A stretch of 64,000 nt of DNA from Desmodesmus armatus (Eukaryota; Chlorophyta; Chlorophyceae; Sphaeropleales; Scenedesmaceae), in contig VIIQ02000631.1 of NCBI GenBank assembly GCA_007449985.2, positions 1 to 64,000 of the forward strand, in the 5' to 3' direction. Position 1 is the first letter of the stretch, and every line of letters begins with the position of its first letter. Below the pieces are notes generated by a model. That model did not search any database and was not told where the DNA came from. It was given only the letters and a program-made list of their open reading frames with translations. A program made the position numbers and the translations under genes. This document shows, one piece after another, positions 25,101 through 52,332 of the stretch.

Positions 25101-28100
25101 TTGCCGCCGGGGTTTCAGCTTCCCCGTCACCCAACCCCCCTGTCTGTGAGTGGTGAGGTGTGGGGTTGGTGCCTGTACTGGAGGGAGGGGGGCCCAGGGG
25201 CTGAGTCATGGGGGCGTCCTGGGGTTGGGCATGGCCACCACCATCCTCCTACAAGTAAGGCAGCACAACAGCAACAGCAAGGAACACCACAGAGTGTGAG
25301 TGGTGTGGGGTTGGTGCCAGTGCTGGAGGGAGGGGGAACCCAGGGGCTGTGTCATGGGGACGTCCTGGGGCTGGGCATGGCCACCACCATCCTCCTACAG
25401 ATAAGGCAGCACAACAGCAACAGCAAGGAGCACCATCGACTGTGAGTGGTGTGGTGTGGGTTGGTGCCTGTGCTGGAGGGAGGGGGGCCCAGGGGCTGCG
25501 TCATGGGGGCATCCTGGGGCTGGGCACGGCCACCAGCATCCTCCCGCAGGAAACACAGCAGCGCAGCAACAGCAAAGAACACCACAAATTCAAAAGTTCA
25601 AGCAGAGCCCAGCATTTCGGTCTGCTGGGGCCGCCACACTTCCGCCCACCAATGGAACCAAAAAAACAGCACCGATCATTTCGTGCAGGCTCTCTCGTTG
25701 ACTTGCGATCACACTGCGATGCACAGGCTGTAGGCCGCATACCCGCCAACTGGCGCGCACGAGAACACCGCCGCATGCAAAGTTATGCAAGTCAAGTACC
25801 TCTCCTGCCCTCACCCATACCTGCCATGCGTACGTGCCCGCATTAGCTTTCAGAAAACAGCACTTTCACTGCTGGGCATACAAGCGACACCAATGCATGC
25901 ACACAGGCAAGATACCTGCCCCTCAGCCGTACCTGCCCTGCCCCATCCTCCTCCATATCGGCACACTGTCCAGCGCCCTCCACCTGCCGGCCTCCTGCTG
26001 CTGCCAGCCCAGCCTCCTCTCCTGCAGCAGTGATCTGCGCTAGCCCCTCCTCATACCCTTGCACCAGGCCTGACGCAGCACGGGCGTGCCGCTCATGCTC
26101 GCCAGTATACTGTAAATGCAGCAGGAGCGCAGTTTACGGGGGGGGGGGGGGGCAGAAAACACACAGATGAGAGACACCAGCAAGCAACACATCACAGGAG
26201 CCATTCCTGCCTAAGCGTGGCCCATGTCAGCGATGCACCCCTCCCCCTACCACACGCAGCAGTTCTGCGCCAGTCCCTCCTCCATGCCTTACCGCAGCCC
26301 AGCAGCAACTGACAGCACTGTACATCACACTTACGTTGCTATTGCAGATGGACGGAGCAGGATGCAAGTCAGTAACACAAGTCAGGAGCGTAAGTCAGGA
26401 GCGCAATACTGAGCAACAGAAGCGGGCCCTTGGGTGCATCGTACGTTGCAAGGGACCTCAGCACAGCAGTCACACATACACACCTTGACCAGAAGCTCCT
26501 TCAGCTGCGCGTTGAACTCCAAGGTTGCGCGATGGTGGCGCTCCTCCTCCTCCTGCTGAGCCCTCACACGCTCGCTGACCAATGCATGCACCTGCAGCAG
26601 CACCAGCAACATCGCAAGAGAGCATCAGGTGCGTTGTGGTGTTTCATGAGGGCACAACACGACATACACGCATGCATGCCCGTTCACACGATGCACCTCA
26701 TTGTGGTCGTGTGCCGATTAGGACCAGCAAGATGTGGCAGCTCAGAGCCCACACTCCTAGCCATCGCCAGCTGTGAAGCGCCCTGATTCGAGAATATCCA
26801 CTCCACACATGTACACACCCACATCCACATGCTGCAATCTCACGAGCAGATCTCCCCCACCCACCCCCCTGCCAACACCTCAAACCAATACATACAGCCC
26901 ACTCTGCCTACAACCCTTGCATTCGAACACAACAAGAAGCTACGCATGAAACACACTACGCCCTCACTCCCCGCGTCCACACGCACACCTCGTGCACACT
27001 GCGCCCGTACACCAGCAAGTTCTCTCTCTCACTGTCAAGCTTGTCCTGCAGCGATGTCTTGGCCCGACCCGACGCACGCTCAGCCTGCTTCACGGCAGCC
27101 TCAGCAGCTGCCCCCCCCCCCCCCCAAACAAACACCAAGAAGCCAAACATAAAGTCCACCCTGCCTACAAACCTTGTTTCAGCACACGAAAAAGCTATGC
27201 ATACACTGCACTATGCGCCCACGATCCCCTTGTCAACACACACACACACACACCTCGTGCACACTCCGCCCGTACACCAGCAAGTTCTCCCTTTCACTCT
27301 CCAGCTTGTCCTGCAGCGACGTCTTGGCCCGCTCCAAGGCACGCTCAGCCTGTCGGTGGTGTCGGCCGTGTGTGTGACGGGGTAGGCAGAGCGGCAGTGC
27401 AGCAGTCAGCCGACACAAAAGTTGCAACATTCACACGTACATGGCAACTGGCTCGTTCGCTGCTTCCACCGCAAGCTGGCGTTCTGTGCCCACTCTAATG
27501 TGCCTCCATATCGATGGCGCTGGCAGTGAGACAAGGCGGCTGCAATCTGTCAGGGTCCCACACACTGAGGGATTACGTCACAGTTGCTTGCCTATCTAGT
27601 AGGACAGTCTTAGTGAGCTTGCATGTACCCAAGTACTCCATCTGTTGGCACACCTGCTTCACGGCAGCCTCAGCAGCAGCGCGGCCCCGCTGCTCCTCGC
27701 GCAGCTGCTGCTGTGTGCTGCTGAGCGCCTCGGTCTTGGCCTGCAGCTGCTTTTGAACGTCCTGCAGCGCTGCTGCTGCGGCGGCGTGCTGCTCCAGCTG
27801 AAGCTTTAGTTCTGTCACGGACTGCTGCTCCTGTGGCACGTGCACAAGTGCACAAGGAAGGTTCAGACGGTTGCAGGCACAGACAAACAGACAGAAAGAC
27901 AGAAAGACAGACAGACACCAAGTGTTTGAGTAGAAGCATGGCAGGGTACGGCATGGCTGTACTGGACACAGTTTCACGGCCTGTTGCTCCTGCGGGACAT
28001 TGAGATGGTCGCAGGCGCGGACAGACAGACACCCGGCTGTGTGTACAAAGCGTAGCAGGGTATGGGCAGCTCTCCTGGCAACGTCCCACGGACCAGGCCG

Positions 28101-31100
28101 ATCTGGAGGCGCAGACAGCGTTATGAAACAGGCCATTGATGGCTGGCGACAGGCAGCAAGCATATGTAGTCATGGTGTGCTGTCTGGCTGCTGCAGACAA
28201 AAACAGGGATCTGCCACTGCACCATGTCGCGCATAGAACACCGCTCCTGCCTGTCAGCCACGCCCATAGACCCTGTTGCAGATCAGCAATGAGTCATAAA
28301 AGTTATGCGCAACACTCCTGTCAAACACGTCCTCTTGTGCTTTGAGGCAACCCACCTGCGACAGTTCGCCCTGCAGCCGTGCAATGTCTGCATCCCTGCT
28401 GGCCAGCCCCTCCTGCGCCTGCTGCAGCTGCGCACTGAGGCTCGCAGCCTCGTCACTCTTCGCTGCCAGCTGCTGCCCAGCCTCTGTCACTTGAGCCTTC
28501 AAGGCGCGCTGCTGCTCAGCGCTGCTGGCTGTCAGTTCAGACAGCTTGCTGTGCAGCTCCGTGAAGCGTGCCCGCTCGGCTTCCAAGGCATCTGCAGCTG
28601 TGCGCTCAGCAGCTGCCAAATCAGCGTGGTGCTGCGCATGAAAGAAAAGGGTAACAAGAAGCACAAACACAGTTACAGCTACCTTCACGCAAAGCTACAC
28701 ACGTCACAGCAACATGTTGTGAGTGAGTGAACGATGAAGGCGAACGCCACAGTCAGATGCACACGCGACTGAAGGTGGGGAGAGCATGTTGCTGATGCGC
28801 GTCGGCGTGTTGGATGTAGGCTTGTTAGCTGAAAGCACAGCAGGGAGTTCTACGGGACAAGCAGCGTGTGTGTGTCACAATTGGGGCTGTTATGCAATGG
28901 TACACAGCGGCTTGGCATTGCCACAACTGCCACATGCCAAGATGCCTGTAACTCCTGCGCAAAACCGGCTTGTCACACATGCAATGTCGTTGTGGCATGT
29001 CCCATGCACAGCGCATGCCATGCAGCAATGGTCACAAAGGAAGCGCCTGCCAGCAACCCCACAGTCACAGCTGTGGATTCAAATCCTGCGCCCACCTTCT
29101 CCTCCAGCTGCTGCAGCTCCTTGCTGTGCCTGTCCCCGACCTGCCCCAGCTCGCCTTCCAGCCTGTCCACCTCAGCACGGCTCTCCTCCAGCTTGCTGTG
29201 CAGGTCCTGCAGGCAGGCAGGCGAACAGGCACACATACACACATGCGACTGATATGTTGCCTACATACTAGCTACACTTGTATCCTCTCTGCTTAACACA
29301 GGGGCTAGTGAATATATATGCACTTTCAAAGAACCACTGGCGCAAAGTACGGCTCAGATGGGTGTGCAGGTCCTGCAGGCAAGCGAACAGGCAAAGGAAC
29401 ACGCGGCGGATTTGTAAGCAAGCAAGCCTATGGAGAACCACTGGCGCAGAGGGGTGTGCAGGTCCTGCAGGCAGGCACACAGGCAGCAAGTGTATACCGC
29501 AGCAGCACACGCTCACCTATGAAGCAGGCACGTCGCATGCAGAGTTGGGCAGGCATTGCATTAGGCGCATCGCAGTGCACAGGCAAAGGCGCACAACAGT
29601 GCGCAATGGGTACTGAACCACAGCAGCGCATTTGATGAACGGCATGGCAACACAGTGATATGCACATCACTCAGCACATGCTGCGCTCCGTGAGCCCCAC
29701 ACATCCACAGGCCGAGGCATGCCGCAATGCATGCCATGGCTGTTGATGATCTGAGCTGGGTACATCCAAACACTCACACCCATGCGCAAGCCAAGGAAAC
29801 TCGATGCATGTTGATATGATCAGAGCTTGATGGCCTGTTTGCTTGCAAGCCACTACTACGCACCTTGTTTCTCTTGCGCAGTGTGTTCAGCTCCGGCCCT
29901 TCCTGCTCCTCGCTGCGCATGCGCTTGTAGGCTGTGCCGTTGGCGCTGGTAAGTGCTGCTTGATTTTGAGCGCTGGGAGACACAGAGTCCTGCAGACAAA
30001 GGCGACATGACCACCACATCAGTGGCTGTACAAGCCCTAGCGCTGGCATCAGCTGCTGAAACATAGCCAGCACGGCAAATGGCAAGGTTTTTATGTGCGC
30101 TGCTTGCGTGCGCGCTTTGAAGTTTGTGTGCCACGTCAGTGGCTGTACAGGCCATGGGGCTGGCATCAGCTGCTGAAACATAGCATACACGGGGAAAGTT
30201 GTTGTGCGCTGCTTGCGTGCGCGCTGTGTGGTTTGTGTGCTGTAGAGTTGGTTGAAACAGCGTGTGCACGCACCAGGCGGCGCTTCTGTGCCTGAACTGG
30301 TGCTGTCGCCGCATGAGCTGCCGAGGACCCAACAGGCGCATGGGGGGTAGATGCGTCTGCGTCATACTCCAGCCGGTACCTGCGCACAGGAGCAGTGCCG
30401 CGAGCAGACAGGTGCACGACAGCCCGCGCGTCAGCATGCCAACAGTTGCACGCACAGCTTATGCGGACTTGCTCTTAGACTGCATTGCGTTCCGCTCTGT
30501 TGCCGACACGTGTGAAGGACACAAGTTGAAAACGAAGCACATGCCATGGTTGCAGTGACAGGCTGGTGATTGCAGTTGAAGGAAGTCGTCAAACTGCCTG
30601 GCTATGCTGGCATGAGGCATGTTGCCCTGCAGCAAGCTGCTGCGGTGGTGCAAGGAACTGAACTGCTGCTGCCGCTGCTGCTGGTGTGGCATGAGAAGGT
30701 GTCTGGCGCCCCAACTCACTCGACTGTGTTGTGATAGTTTGCCTGCTGCCCGCCAGGAGGGCACACGACGCTGAGGCCCAAAGTATCTCCAAGCTTCAGC
30801 ACAGAGTCTCTGCCCTTGCCGATTTTGGCACCGTTGATGTAGGTGCCGTTGGTGCTGGTGTCTGTGACCAGCCATTGCCCCTGCAGCCCCCACACAGAGC
30901 AAGCATAGGAACAGGACAGCGTTGATTACTATGTTCACATGCTGGTAATGTCTGATGACTGGACAAACATATACGTGCATGTGCATAACGCTGCAGTGCT
31001 GATATGCTGCACAGCGCAACAGGCTGTCTGTGGTACCCCTGGGAGCTGTTGAGCAGCAGAGCTGGACCCAGCCTCACCTCAGGGCCCTGATACTTCAGGG

Positions 31101-31278
31101 TACAGTGCCTGGAGGACAGTGAGTTCCACTCGTTGGGATACTTGTAGCCCTCTCCATCCCTGACCCCACGGCCAAGGTAGATGGGCTTGTCTTGCCACAG
31201 CAGCAGATCCGGGCTCTCATCAACAAAGGTCAGTTCCCTGGCATTCTTTCCCACTGCCACAAGCTTATAAAGACCCAT
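19171..31278 (-). CDS. FHA-domain coiled-coil protein with acidic C-terminal half, 1047 aa
   Basis: Exons: 31278-31078, 30880-30720, 30379-30274, 29989-29864, 29206-29096, 28631-28356, 27830-27654, 27349-27254, 27084-26989 (8b, optional), 26591-26484, 26109-25933, 25248-25068, 23932-23442, 23368-23309, 19997-19379, 19328-19171. They close in frame with or without exon 8b. Residues about 25-115 are a forkhead-associated domain, a phosphothreonine-peptide reader: YLGRG (Gly36-Arg37), SSRH (55-58) and DTSTNGTYING (Asn78, Asn83) are its ligand-contact motifs. Residues about 175-490 are heptad-rich coiled coil (LHSKLEESRAEVDRLEGEL). Residues about 530-995 are low-complexity, with DEDMED, Gln and acidic runs. 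The end reads HDPYEFIDD. Architecture recalls plant SMAD/FHA coiled-coil proteins; the exact function is unknown. The last intron is only 50 nt. Intron 13 holds the 3-kb array. The start could lie further upstream. Confidence 0.8.
20262..23308. repeat. Tandem array of ~210-bp C-tract units inside the FHA gene, right copy
   Basis: About 15 units of the same repeat as 1-6084, lying between exons 13 and 14 of the FHA gene (intron 23308-19998). Unit order from exon 13 outward is A, B, A, B, B, B, B, A, A, A, B, B, B, B, B. On the gene strand each unit has an acceptor (AGGTGTTGCAG), a G tract, GCTGGTGATG, a stretch of about 45 bases absent from exon 13, then GACATGGAGGATGAGCAG and the GTAGGGG donor. 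GCTGGTGATG and GACATGGAGGATGAGCAG are the two ends of the last half of exon 13, so the repeat unit derives from exon 13 plus its flanking intron. Confidence 0.92.
23249..25031. repeat. Segmental duplication, right copy (matches 6025-7808)
   Basis: The copy that sits inside the complete FHA gene. It covers the edge of the array, exons 13 and 12, a decoy exon 12 head at 24157 and the repeats downstream of exon 11. It diverges from the left copy after CACCCAACTGT at 25031, where exon 11 follows in the right copy only. Confidence 0.93.
25140..25590. repeat. Three tandem copies (~147 bp) of the FHA exon 11 start with its acceptor
   Basis: Units begin near 25146, 25297 and 25441. On the minus strand each carries an acceptor followed by codons for DGGGHAQPQDAPMTQPLG or a near match. 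Starts are at 25248 (used in the model), 25394 and 25540. Only the first continues into the rest of exon 11 and a donor; the other two lack a good donor, so they can only serve as alternative starts or decoys. Confidence 0.85.
26989..27349 (-). repeat. Duplicated 96-nt coiled-coil exon (8 and 8b)
   Basis: Exons 27349-27254 and 27084-26989 are both exactly 96 nt, both phase 0 on each side, and near-identical (RAKTSLQDKL and ERENLLVYGRSVHE in both). Each ends at a GTGTG donor. Downstream intron sequence is also duplicated, giving a unit of about 265 bp. Both can be included, adding 32 residues of coiled coil. Copy 8b is preceded without a gap by AAAEAAVKQ, the end of exon 7. Confidence 0.85.
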
Positions 31279-31733
31279 AACTCAGTTCGTAAGTGGATAC
31301 AGGACTGTCCTACGTGCTAGACGTCACATCAACACTGGCACAGCATGGCGTGCTTGTGGATGGCTTTCAAAATATAGATTACAGTACAGCTTCGAGCAAT
31401 GAAACGGGTTGGAAGCAAATGCGCTGAGGCAGCCTTGCTGCGCATTCAGGCACCGTGCTGTGCATGCTGACCTTTTTCACATGTGTGACCAACAGTTTGA
31501 ACGTGGAAGACGAGTAAAGGAGAGTCACTGACGTCCCTGACTTGATCTCGCCGGAGCGTGGATGTTTGGGGAGCTTAGCTAGGTCTGCTATGCCCTCAGG
31601 CACACCTTTGCCTGCCAGCAGCGCTGCTCACCTGGGGGTCTTCCCTGTCTCATTTCCTGGGTTCTGGCGGAAGATCAGCGGTGCTCTTCGACATGTCTGA
31701 ACCGTCACATGCAAGTCACTGACACTTCCCGCG
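31279..31733. promoter_or_regulatory. 455-bp shared intergenic region between divergent FHA and RecQ genes
   Basis: The two modelled start codons (31278 on minus, 31734 on plus) face away from each other across 455 bp, short enough to be a bidirectional promoter with both 5' leaders. An upstream ATG at 31693 on the + strand opens a nine-codon frame ending in TGA before the RecQ start. No TATA box or known motif is certain; an AT-rich CAAAATATAGATT lies at about 31368-31380. Confidence 0.45.
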
Positions 31734-47409
<15,676 letters not shown>

Positions 47410-47975
47410 CTTTGGGCTGAGTAGCGGACTGGGCCCACTTCCCAACTGTAGCTGCTGGCGATGCAGTGGCTGGGATTCGCTGTGTTGGCAGCTGCCAGCG
47501 GCAGTTGGTGCCGCGATGTGACGGCAGTAGCGCTGGGCTAGGTTGTCTTGGTGTGCAGCATAACAGCTTGTGTTGATTGTCCTGGTTGTGGGTCTTTTAC
47601 TGAGCATATGAGTCAGTCTGGGTCACGACAGGCATGTGCTACGTGTGCAAGGAAACCCAGGCAGAGTGCATGAGCCTTGTCAGTGTGCAAGGATCAGCCA
47701 GACAAAAAGCTTCAAGCTGCATTGAACACGCTCTGGACACCTTCGATCACAAACGCGTATATCTCGCGTCCGCATCGCGCGTGGCAGCTCGTCGTTGTTA
47801 TTCGGGCGTTTGAACTGTGCCGATAACAACGGCCACCAACTGTTCCAGATCAACTTGTCTACCTTACACGTTGTTTCTACCAAAGAAGCTTCGAAATCCT
47901 GTGACGATGGCCATGAAACAGTCCTCGTGCGGGTTGATCACCAAGAAGTAAGGAAACCCGCCCCAATCTCCCAGC
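47410..47975. other. RecQ 3' flank and MYND-gene 5' flank
   Basis: 566 bp between two genes on the same strand. No gene, repeat or clear signal was seen. It must hold the RecQ 3' UTR and the promoter of the next gene. Confidence 0.5.
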
Positions 47976-50900
47976 ATGCCTCAGCAGCGTTTGGCAGTCT
48001 TACGGTCACTTTTAGTGCAGCTTGAAAGCTTGCATGGCGCCACTACTGGCCAAGGCAGCTCGCATGCACCTGGAGCAGCAATCCCAGCACAGCTCCTGAA
48101 GATCGCAGACCTGCAGCATGATCTGTACCATCTGCCAAGCTGCTCGCCTGCAGAGCTGAAAGACATCGTTGTGCGCCACAAGGTTGGTGTTTCTGCACGG
48201 CCTGCCTGCTTGGGCAGCTTCCCTGATCGGTCTGTCGCATGCAAGACGTTGAGGGCACTGGAGCAGCGCACCATGTGCAGTGCACATTGTGCACTGAGCG
48301 GTACTTCAACATTGAGAGACTGGTTGGCTTGTTGTGATAACACACAAAAGAACCTCATGCCTCGTTCTTGCACGTTCCAGCTATTGGGAACCATCCCCCC
48401 ACATCATGGAGCCCATGCATGATGTGACTGTTGTGGCACCCTTTGCAGGTTCCTCTGCAGGTAGCTACATGGTGCTGCAAGATCTACACATCATGGGGGT
48501 GTGATGGCCGTTGCCTTGCTGCCTTTGACCCCCTCTCCATGCTGGTGGATGTGCTGACCTTGGGGTCAGCACAGCAGGCCCCAGAATCGCTTGCAGCAGC
48601 AGCAGCAAAGCAGTTCCAGCAGTCAGGCCTGTTGGAGTGCCTGCCAGCAGTGCTGGTTGCTGCTGTCCAGCACCTGCAGGACTATCCCAGCTTGAGTTTC
48701 AAGAACTTCACAACAGACTTCCAGGACACGCCATATTGGCCCTGCAGCCCCACAGTTTCAACCAGCAGCAGCAGCACCCGGTGTGGGGCCCACAGGGCCT
48801 CTGCTGGCGTGGATGCCACCAGCAGTGCTGCTGCCAGCAGCAGCGGCAGCAGCAGCAGCCAACCTGAAGGAAGTCCTGCCACAGACACACCAGGAGCGCA
48901 GCTGGCGGTGGTGCCACTGCCCTACACCCGGCTGCTCCGCTTGCTGTGGTTCTTGGAAGCCATTACTAACCTCATCCCAGCGCAGCAGCTATTGAGCAAG
49001 GTCTTTACTGACACATTCCTGGCAATGGTGCAGCTGACAGTGTCAGTGCTTCAAGATGTCAGTGTCTGCGTCGAAACGGGTGCATCTGTCACAGCTGGGG
49101 CTACCATAAGCCCCTCAATCGACTCCAGCACCTCCGCAGCAGTACTGTCTCAGCCCTTGTCCGGGGGGTCAGGTCGGTGGCTGGTTGTGCTTGTCAGGTA
49201 TAGCCGAGGCTGCCTTAAACCTCGCAGATAAATTGATCAGTGGCTTTGCGCAGTGCTGTCCATCTGGGGGCCTCAGCTCAGAGTCAGCGTCAGCAGCTGC
49301 ATGCGCCAAGGCTGTCCGGGAGCCTCACATGCTGCACTGCATCCTGCACTTGCTGCTTCTGACCTCGGCAAAGGCCGCATTGCCAGTGTCTTAGACAGCA
49401 AGCATGGGCAGGGGTGCTGCTGCTGCTGGCAGTGGCATCACAAGAGGCAGTGTTGGTGTCAGTATGGGTAGCAAAGCTTCCAGGGATGCCCTCACCAACG
49501 CTCAAAAGGATGCCACAGCAGCGCTGCAGTTTGCTTGCGCCCACTGCCACCAGCTGCCAGAGTCGTACAAGCAGCTGCTGGGGCTGCTGGGCAGCAACAG
49601 CCTGGCTGCTGTGTGGGTGGCTAGCCTAGTGCAGGTAAGGCATGCCTCACTCAGCTGTTGACTCAAAGCTTGAAGCTTAGCTCCTGGAGTTCAGGCACTC
49701 CATGCGATGACTAGACGACCCGCTCGTGTAGCGGCTGCTGGGTGATTCTCTGAAACAATCAGAGGCCTTCATGATGCTGCACATGTCTGGATGTTGAGAC
49801 GTACCTGCATGAACAATTTACCGGGTTGATAGAGCCTGATGAGTACTGAATGTGGTATGCTTCGGTAAGCGGAAGCTGTTTGACACTGTCTGCACAGTTG
49901 TGAGTGACTCACACCTGTGACTCACAACTGTGACTCACAACTGTGACTCACAACTGTGCTGCTGTTGCTGCTGCATCCAGGAGCGTGTCTGGCGAAAGGC
50001 ACCGGGTGCAAAGCGAGGGTCACCAACAGTCGTGATCATCTCGACCGCTGTCAACACCTACAGCACCTTGATGCACTGCATGCAGCAGCTGTGCCTATTT
50101 CACGAGATCAGCCCCCAGCAGTACCGCGTGCATTTCCTTGCACCCACAGCCCTCCTTGCCTGGGCAGCAGCAGCCGACTTCCCAACACAGCCAGCAAAAG
50201 AAGTCGCACTCTACGCAACATCAGTCAGCCTAGCGGCCGGGGCTGTCAATAAGGCACTGATTTGGATGTGGGGCTCCCATGACGAGCTCAGGGAAGGGTT
50301 GCAAGGGCTCTTGGGGAGGAAAGCATTCAATGCAGTGGCACAGTTTGCGTCTGAGTCACTGCGTGAATCCCAACCAGCCTTCTTCCCACCGTGTGTGGTA
50401 AAGGACCTTCTACAGATGCTAGAGAAAGTGGCTGGGGGCCTATCCAAGCGCTGGAAGCAGCATCAGGCTGCTGGAAAGAGCGCCACTGGCCAGAGCAGCA
50501 GCAGCAGGGGTGGCAGGGGTGGCAGGGGCGGCAGCGGTTTACCAGAGGGTCAGAGTCCCGAGTTGTGTGTGGAAGTGGCATTATGGGATACACTAAGCTG
50601 CTGGAAAATGCTCGGTCCTGTCAGCATCGCCATGCCCATGTCAGCTTTCCAGCGAAGTGATGGCAGGGCGTGGTTCCTCCCATCAACAACAGCATGGTCT
50701 CAGCACACACGGCGGCTGTGCAAGCTGCTTGAGAGCACAATCAGGGCCGCTGCAGCGGCGGTGACATGTTGTACAACAGGGACCCCCGGCAGGTCAATGC
50801 TCAGCATGTTGCTGAACAAGGCAGCAAGGGGGTTGATATGCTTGCCAGAGCCGACGGGCAGTACCTGCAGGTAAGGACGGAAGTAACTACGCCTATGGAG

Positions 50901-52332
50901 AACCACTGGCCCAGTAACGGTTACCAACTTCAGCGGCTGAAGCTGAGAGGGGTGTGCATGTCTAGAATGCTAGTCCCCTACCACAGGGAGACGCTGGTAC
51001 GGTACCACAATGTGGTGGGCCCCCACCTGGTTCTTCCAGCCCAGGGGCATGTAGGGGGGGTACGAGGGTAAACTTATCGCTTACTGCTGCATGTGCTGTG
51101 TTCCGGCTTTGATCACCTTGCAGGCCTCGCTGGCGACACAGCCAGGCAGCAGACAGCAGAGGCAGCTGGTCAGTCTGCTACTCACATGTCTCAAGGTGGC
51201 TGCAGTGCTGCCGGCCAGCCAGTACTTCGACGCGGAGGAGGTGCGCATTGCAGCTGCGCTGGGGGCTGCTGCTGCAATGCAAAGGCTCACTGCAGCAGCT
51301 GCTGGTGAGGAGGGCAGCAGCAGTGGCGGCTGTAGTGGCAGTGGCGGCGGTGGCAGCAGCACTGGCGGCTGTAGCAGCAGTGGTGGCGGTGGCAGCAGCA
51401 ACGGCGGCTGTAGCAGCAGTGGCGGCAGTAGCAGCAGCAACGGCGGCTGTAGCGGCAGTGGTGGCGGTGGCAGCAGCACTGGCGGCTTTAGCAGCACCGG
51501 CGGCTGTAGCAGCACCGGCGGCTGTAGCAGCATCGGCGGCTGTAGCAACAGTGGCGGTGGTGGCAGCAGCATCAACAGCAGCGGTGCCAAGAACAGTGCG
51601 GGACCTCAGTCAGCAAGCGAGGCACTGCTGCCGTGGCTGGTGCTGTTTGGTCGCTGCTGCCTGCAGTGGTCCCTGCTGCTGCAGCAGCAGCAGCAGCAGG
51701 GTCAGGGTGGGTCAGGGGGTCGTGGTCTATAGAGCCCTACCACAGACAGCTCAGGTCCGGGTATGATGGGCTTCCTAGGCTTGCGCAGCACTGCGGACAT
51801 CTTCCTGCTGCAGACTAGTGCCATGTTCAACCAGTGGCAGCCGGCGACATCGACAATGTCTCTAGGCCCCGGGCCGTCACTGTGGTCTGTGCTGCACAAG
51901 GCTTGCATGCTGTGTCTGCAGAACCCCTCCGTCGCAGGACAGCTGCGCTCGGCAGGAGTTGACCCGGGTACCTCGATGGATCTGCTGCGGGACACATTGG
52001 ACGGGATGCAGGATGCTAGCAGGGTGTCTGGGGCGGCAGCTGGGAAGGGCAGGAACGTTGGGCTGTTGGCACAGCAGCTCAAGTGTTTGGGGGTAGCTCT
52101 CACCACCATCCCGCTTCGCTGCGCGTGCAACAACCCTCAGTGCCACACCCTGACAGCTGAGACAGAGGCAGCAGCAGTGTCAGGGAAGGGGAACCTGTGT
52201 GGGGGCTGCCGTGTGGCCCATTACTGTGGCGAAGCATGCCTGGGTCGTCACTGGCGGCTGCACAAGCCGGTGTGCAAGGCTTTGGCAACTGCTCAGCTGG
52301 CAGCTGCAGGGGCAGCCGGTGCTGCAGTTTGA
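47976..52332 (+). CDS. MYND zinc-finger protein, frame interrupted
   Basis: Exons: 47976-48182, 48449-49172, 49198-49634, 49981-50870, 51124-52332. The N-terminus is MPQQRLAVLRSLLVQLESLH. A long helical, Ala/Leu-rich middle follows with no recognised domain, then a Ser/Gly repeat tract. A C-terminal MYND finger, usually a protein-protein interaction module, has Cys pairs in CACNNPQC, LCGGC, YCGEAC and HWRLHKPVC. Breaks: an in-frame TAG at 49392-49394 and another at 51730-51732, both with open frame on either side, and a one-base shift near 50755-50764, after which the other frame reads DMLYNRDPRQVNAQHVAEQ. A 25-nt GT-AG gap (49173-49197) is needed to keep frame. With one added base and both TAGs read through, the model has 1155 codons. 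It may be a decaying gene or carry assembly errors. Confidence 0.7.
49895..49956. repeat. Short tandem repeat next to a MYND-gene acceptor
   Basis: Repeats of CTGTGACTCACAA, about 15 bp per period, immediately before the CTGCATCCAG acceptor of exon 4 (49981). The repeats contain GTGAC and TCACA and are partly palindromic. Confidence 0.85.
51310..51585 (+). repeat. Ser/Gly-coding minisatellite in MYND exon 5
   Basis: GGCGGCTGTAGCAGCAGTGG and variants repeat about a dozen times, coding for GGCSS and SGGGGSSTGG blocks in one frame. All three frames stay open on the + strand, so length changes here would be tolerated. Confidence 0.9.

Noticed and set aside
49392..51732. Nuclear reassignment of TAG to glutamine
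   Set aside because: RecQ and AP2 genes in the same window end sensibly at TAG, so two TAGs in one damaged gene are better explained by mutation or error.
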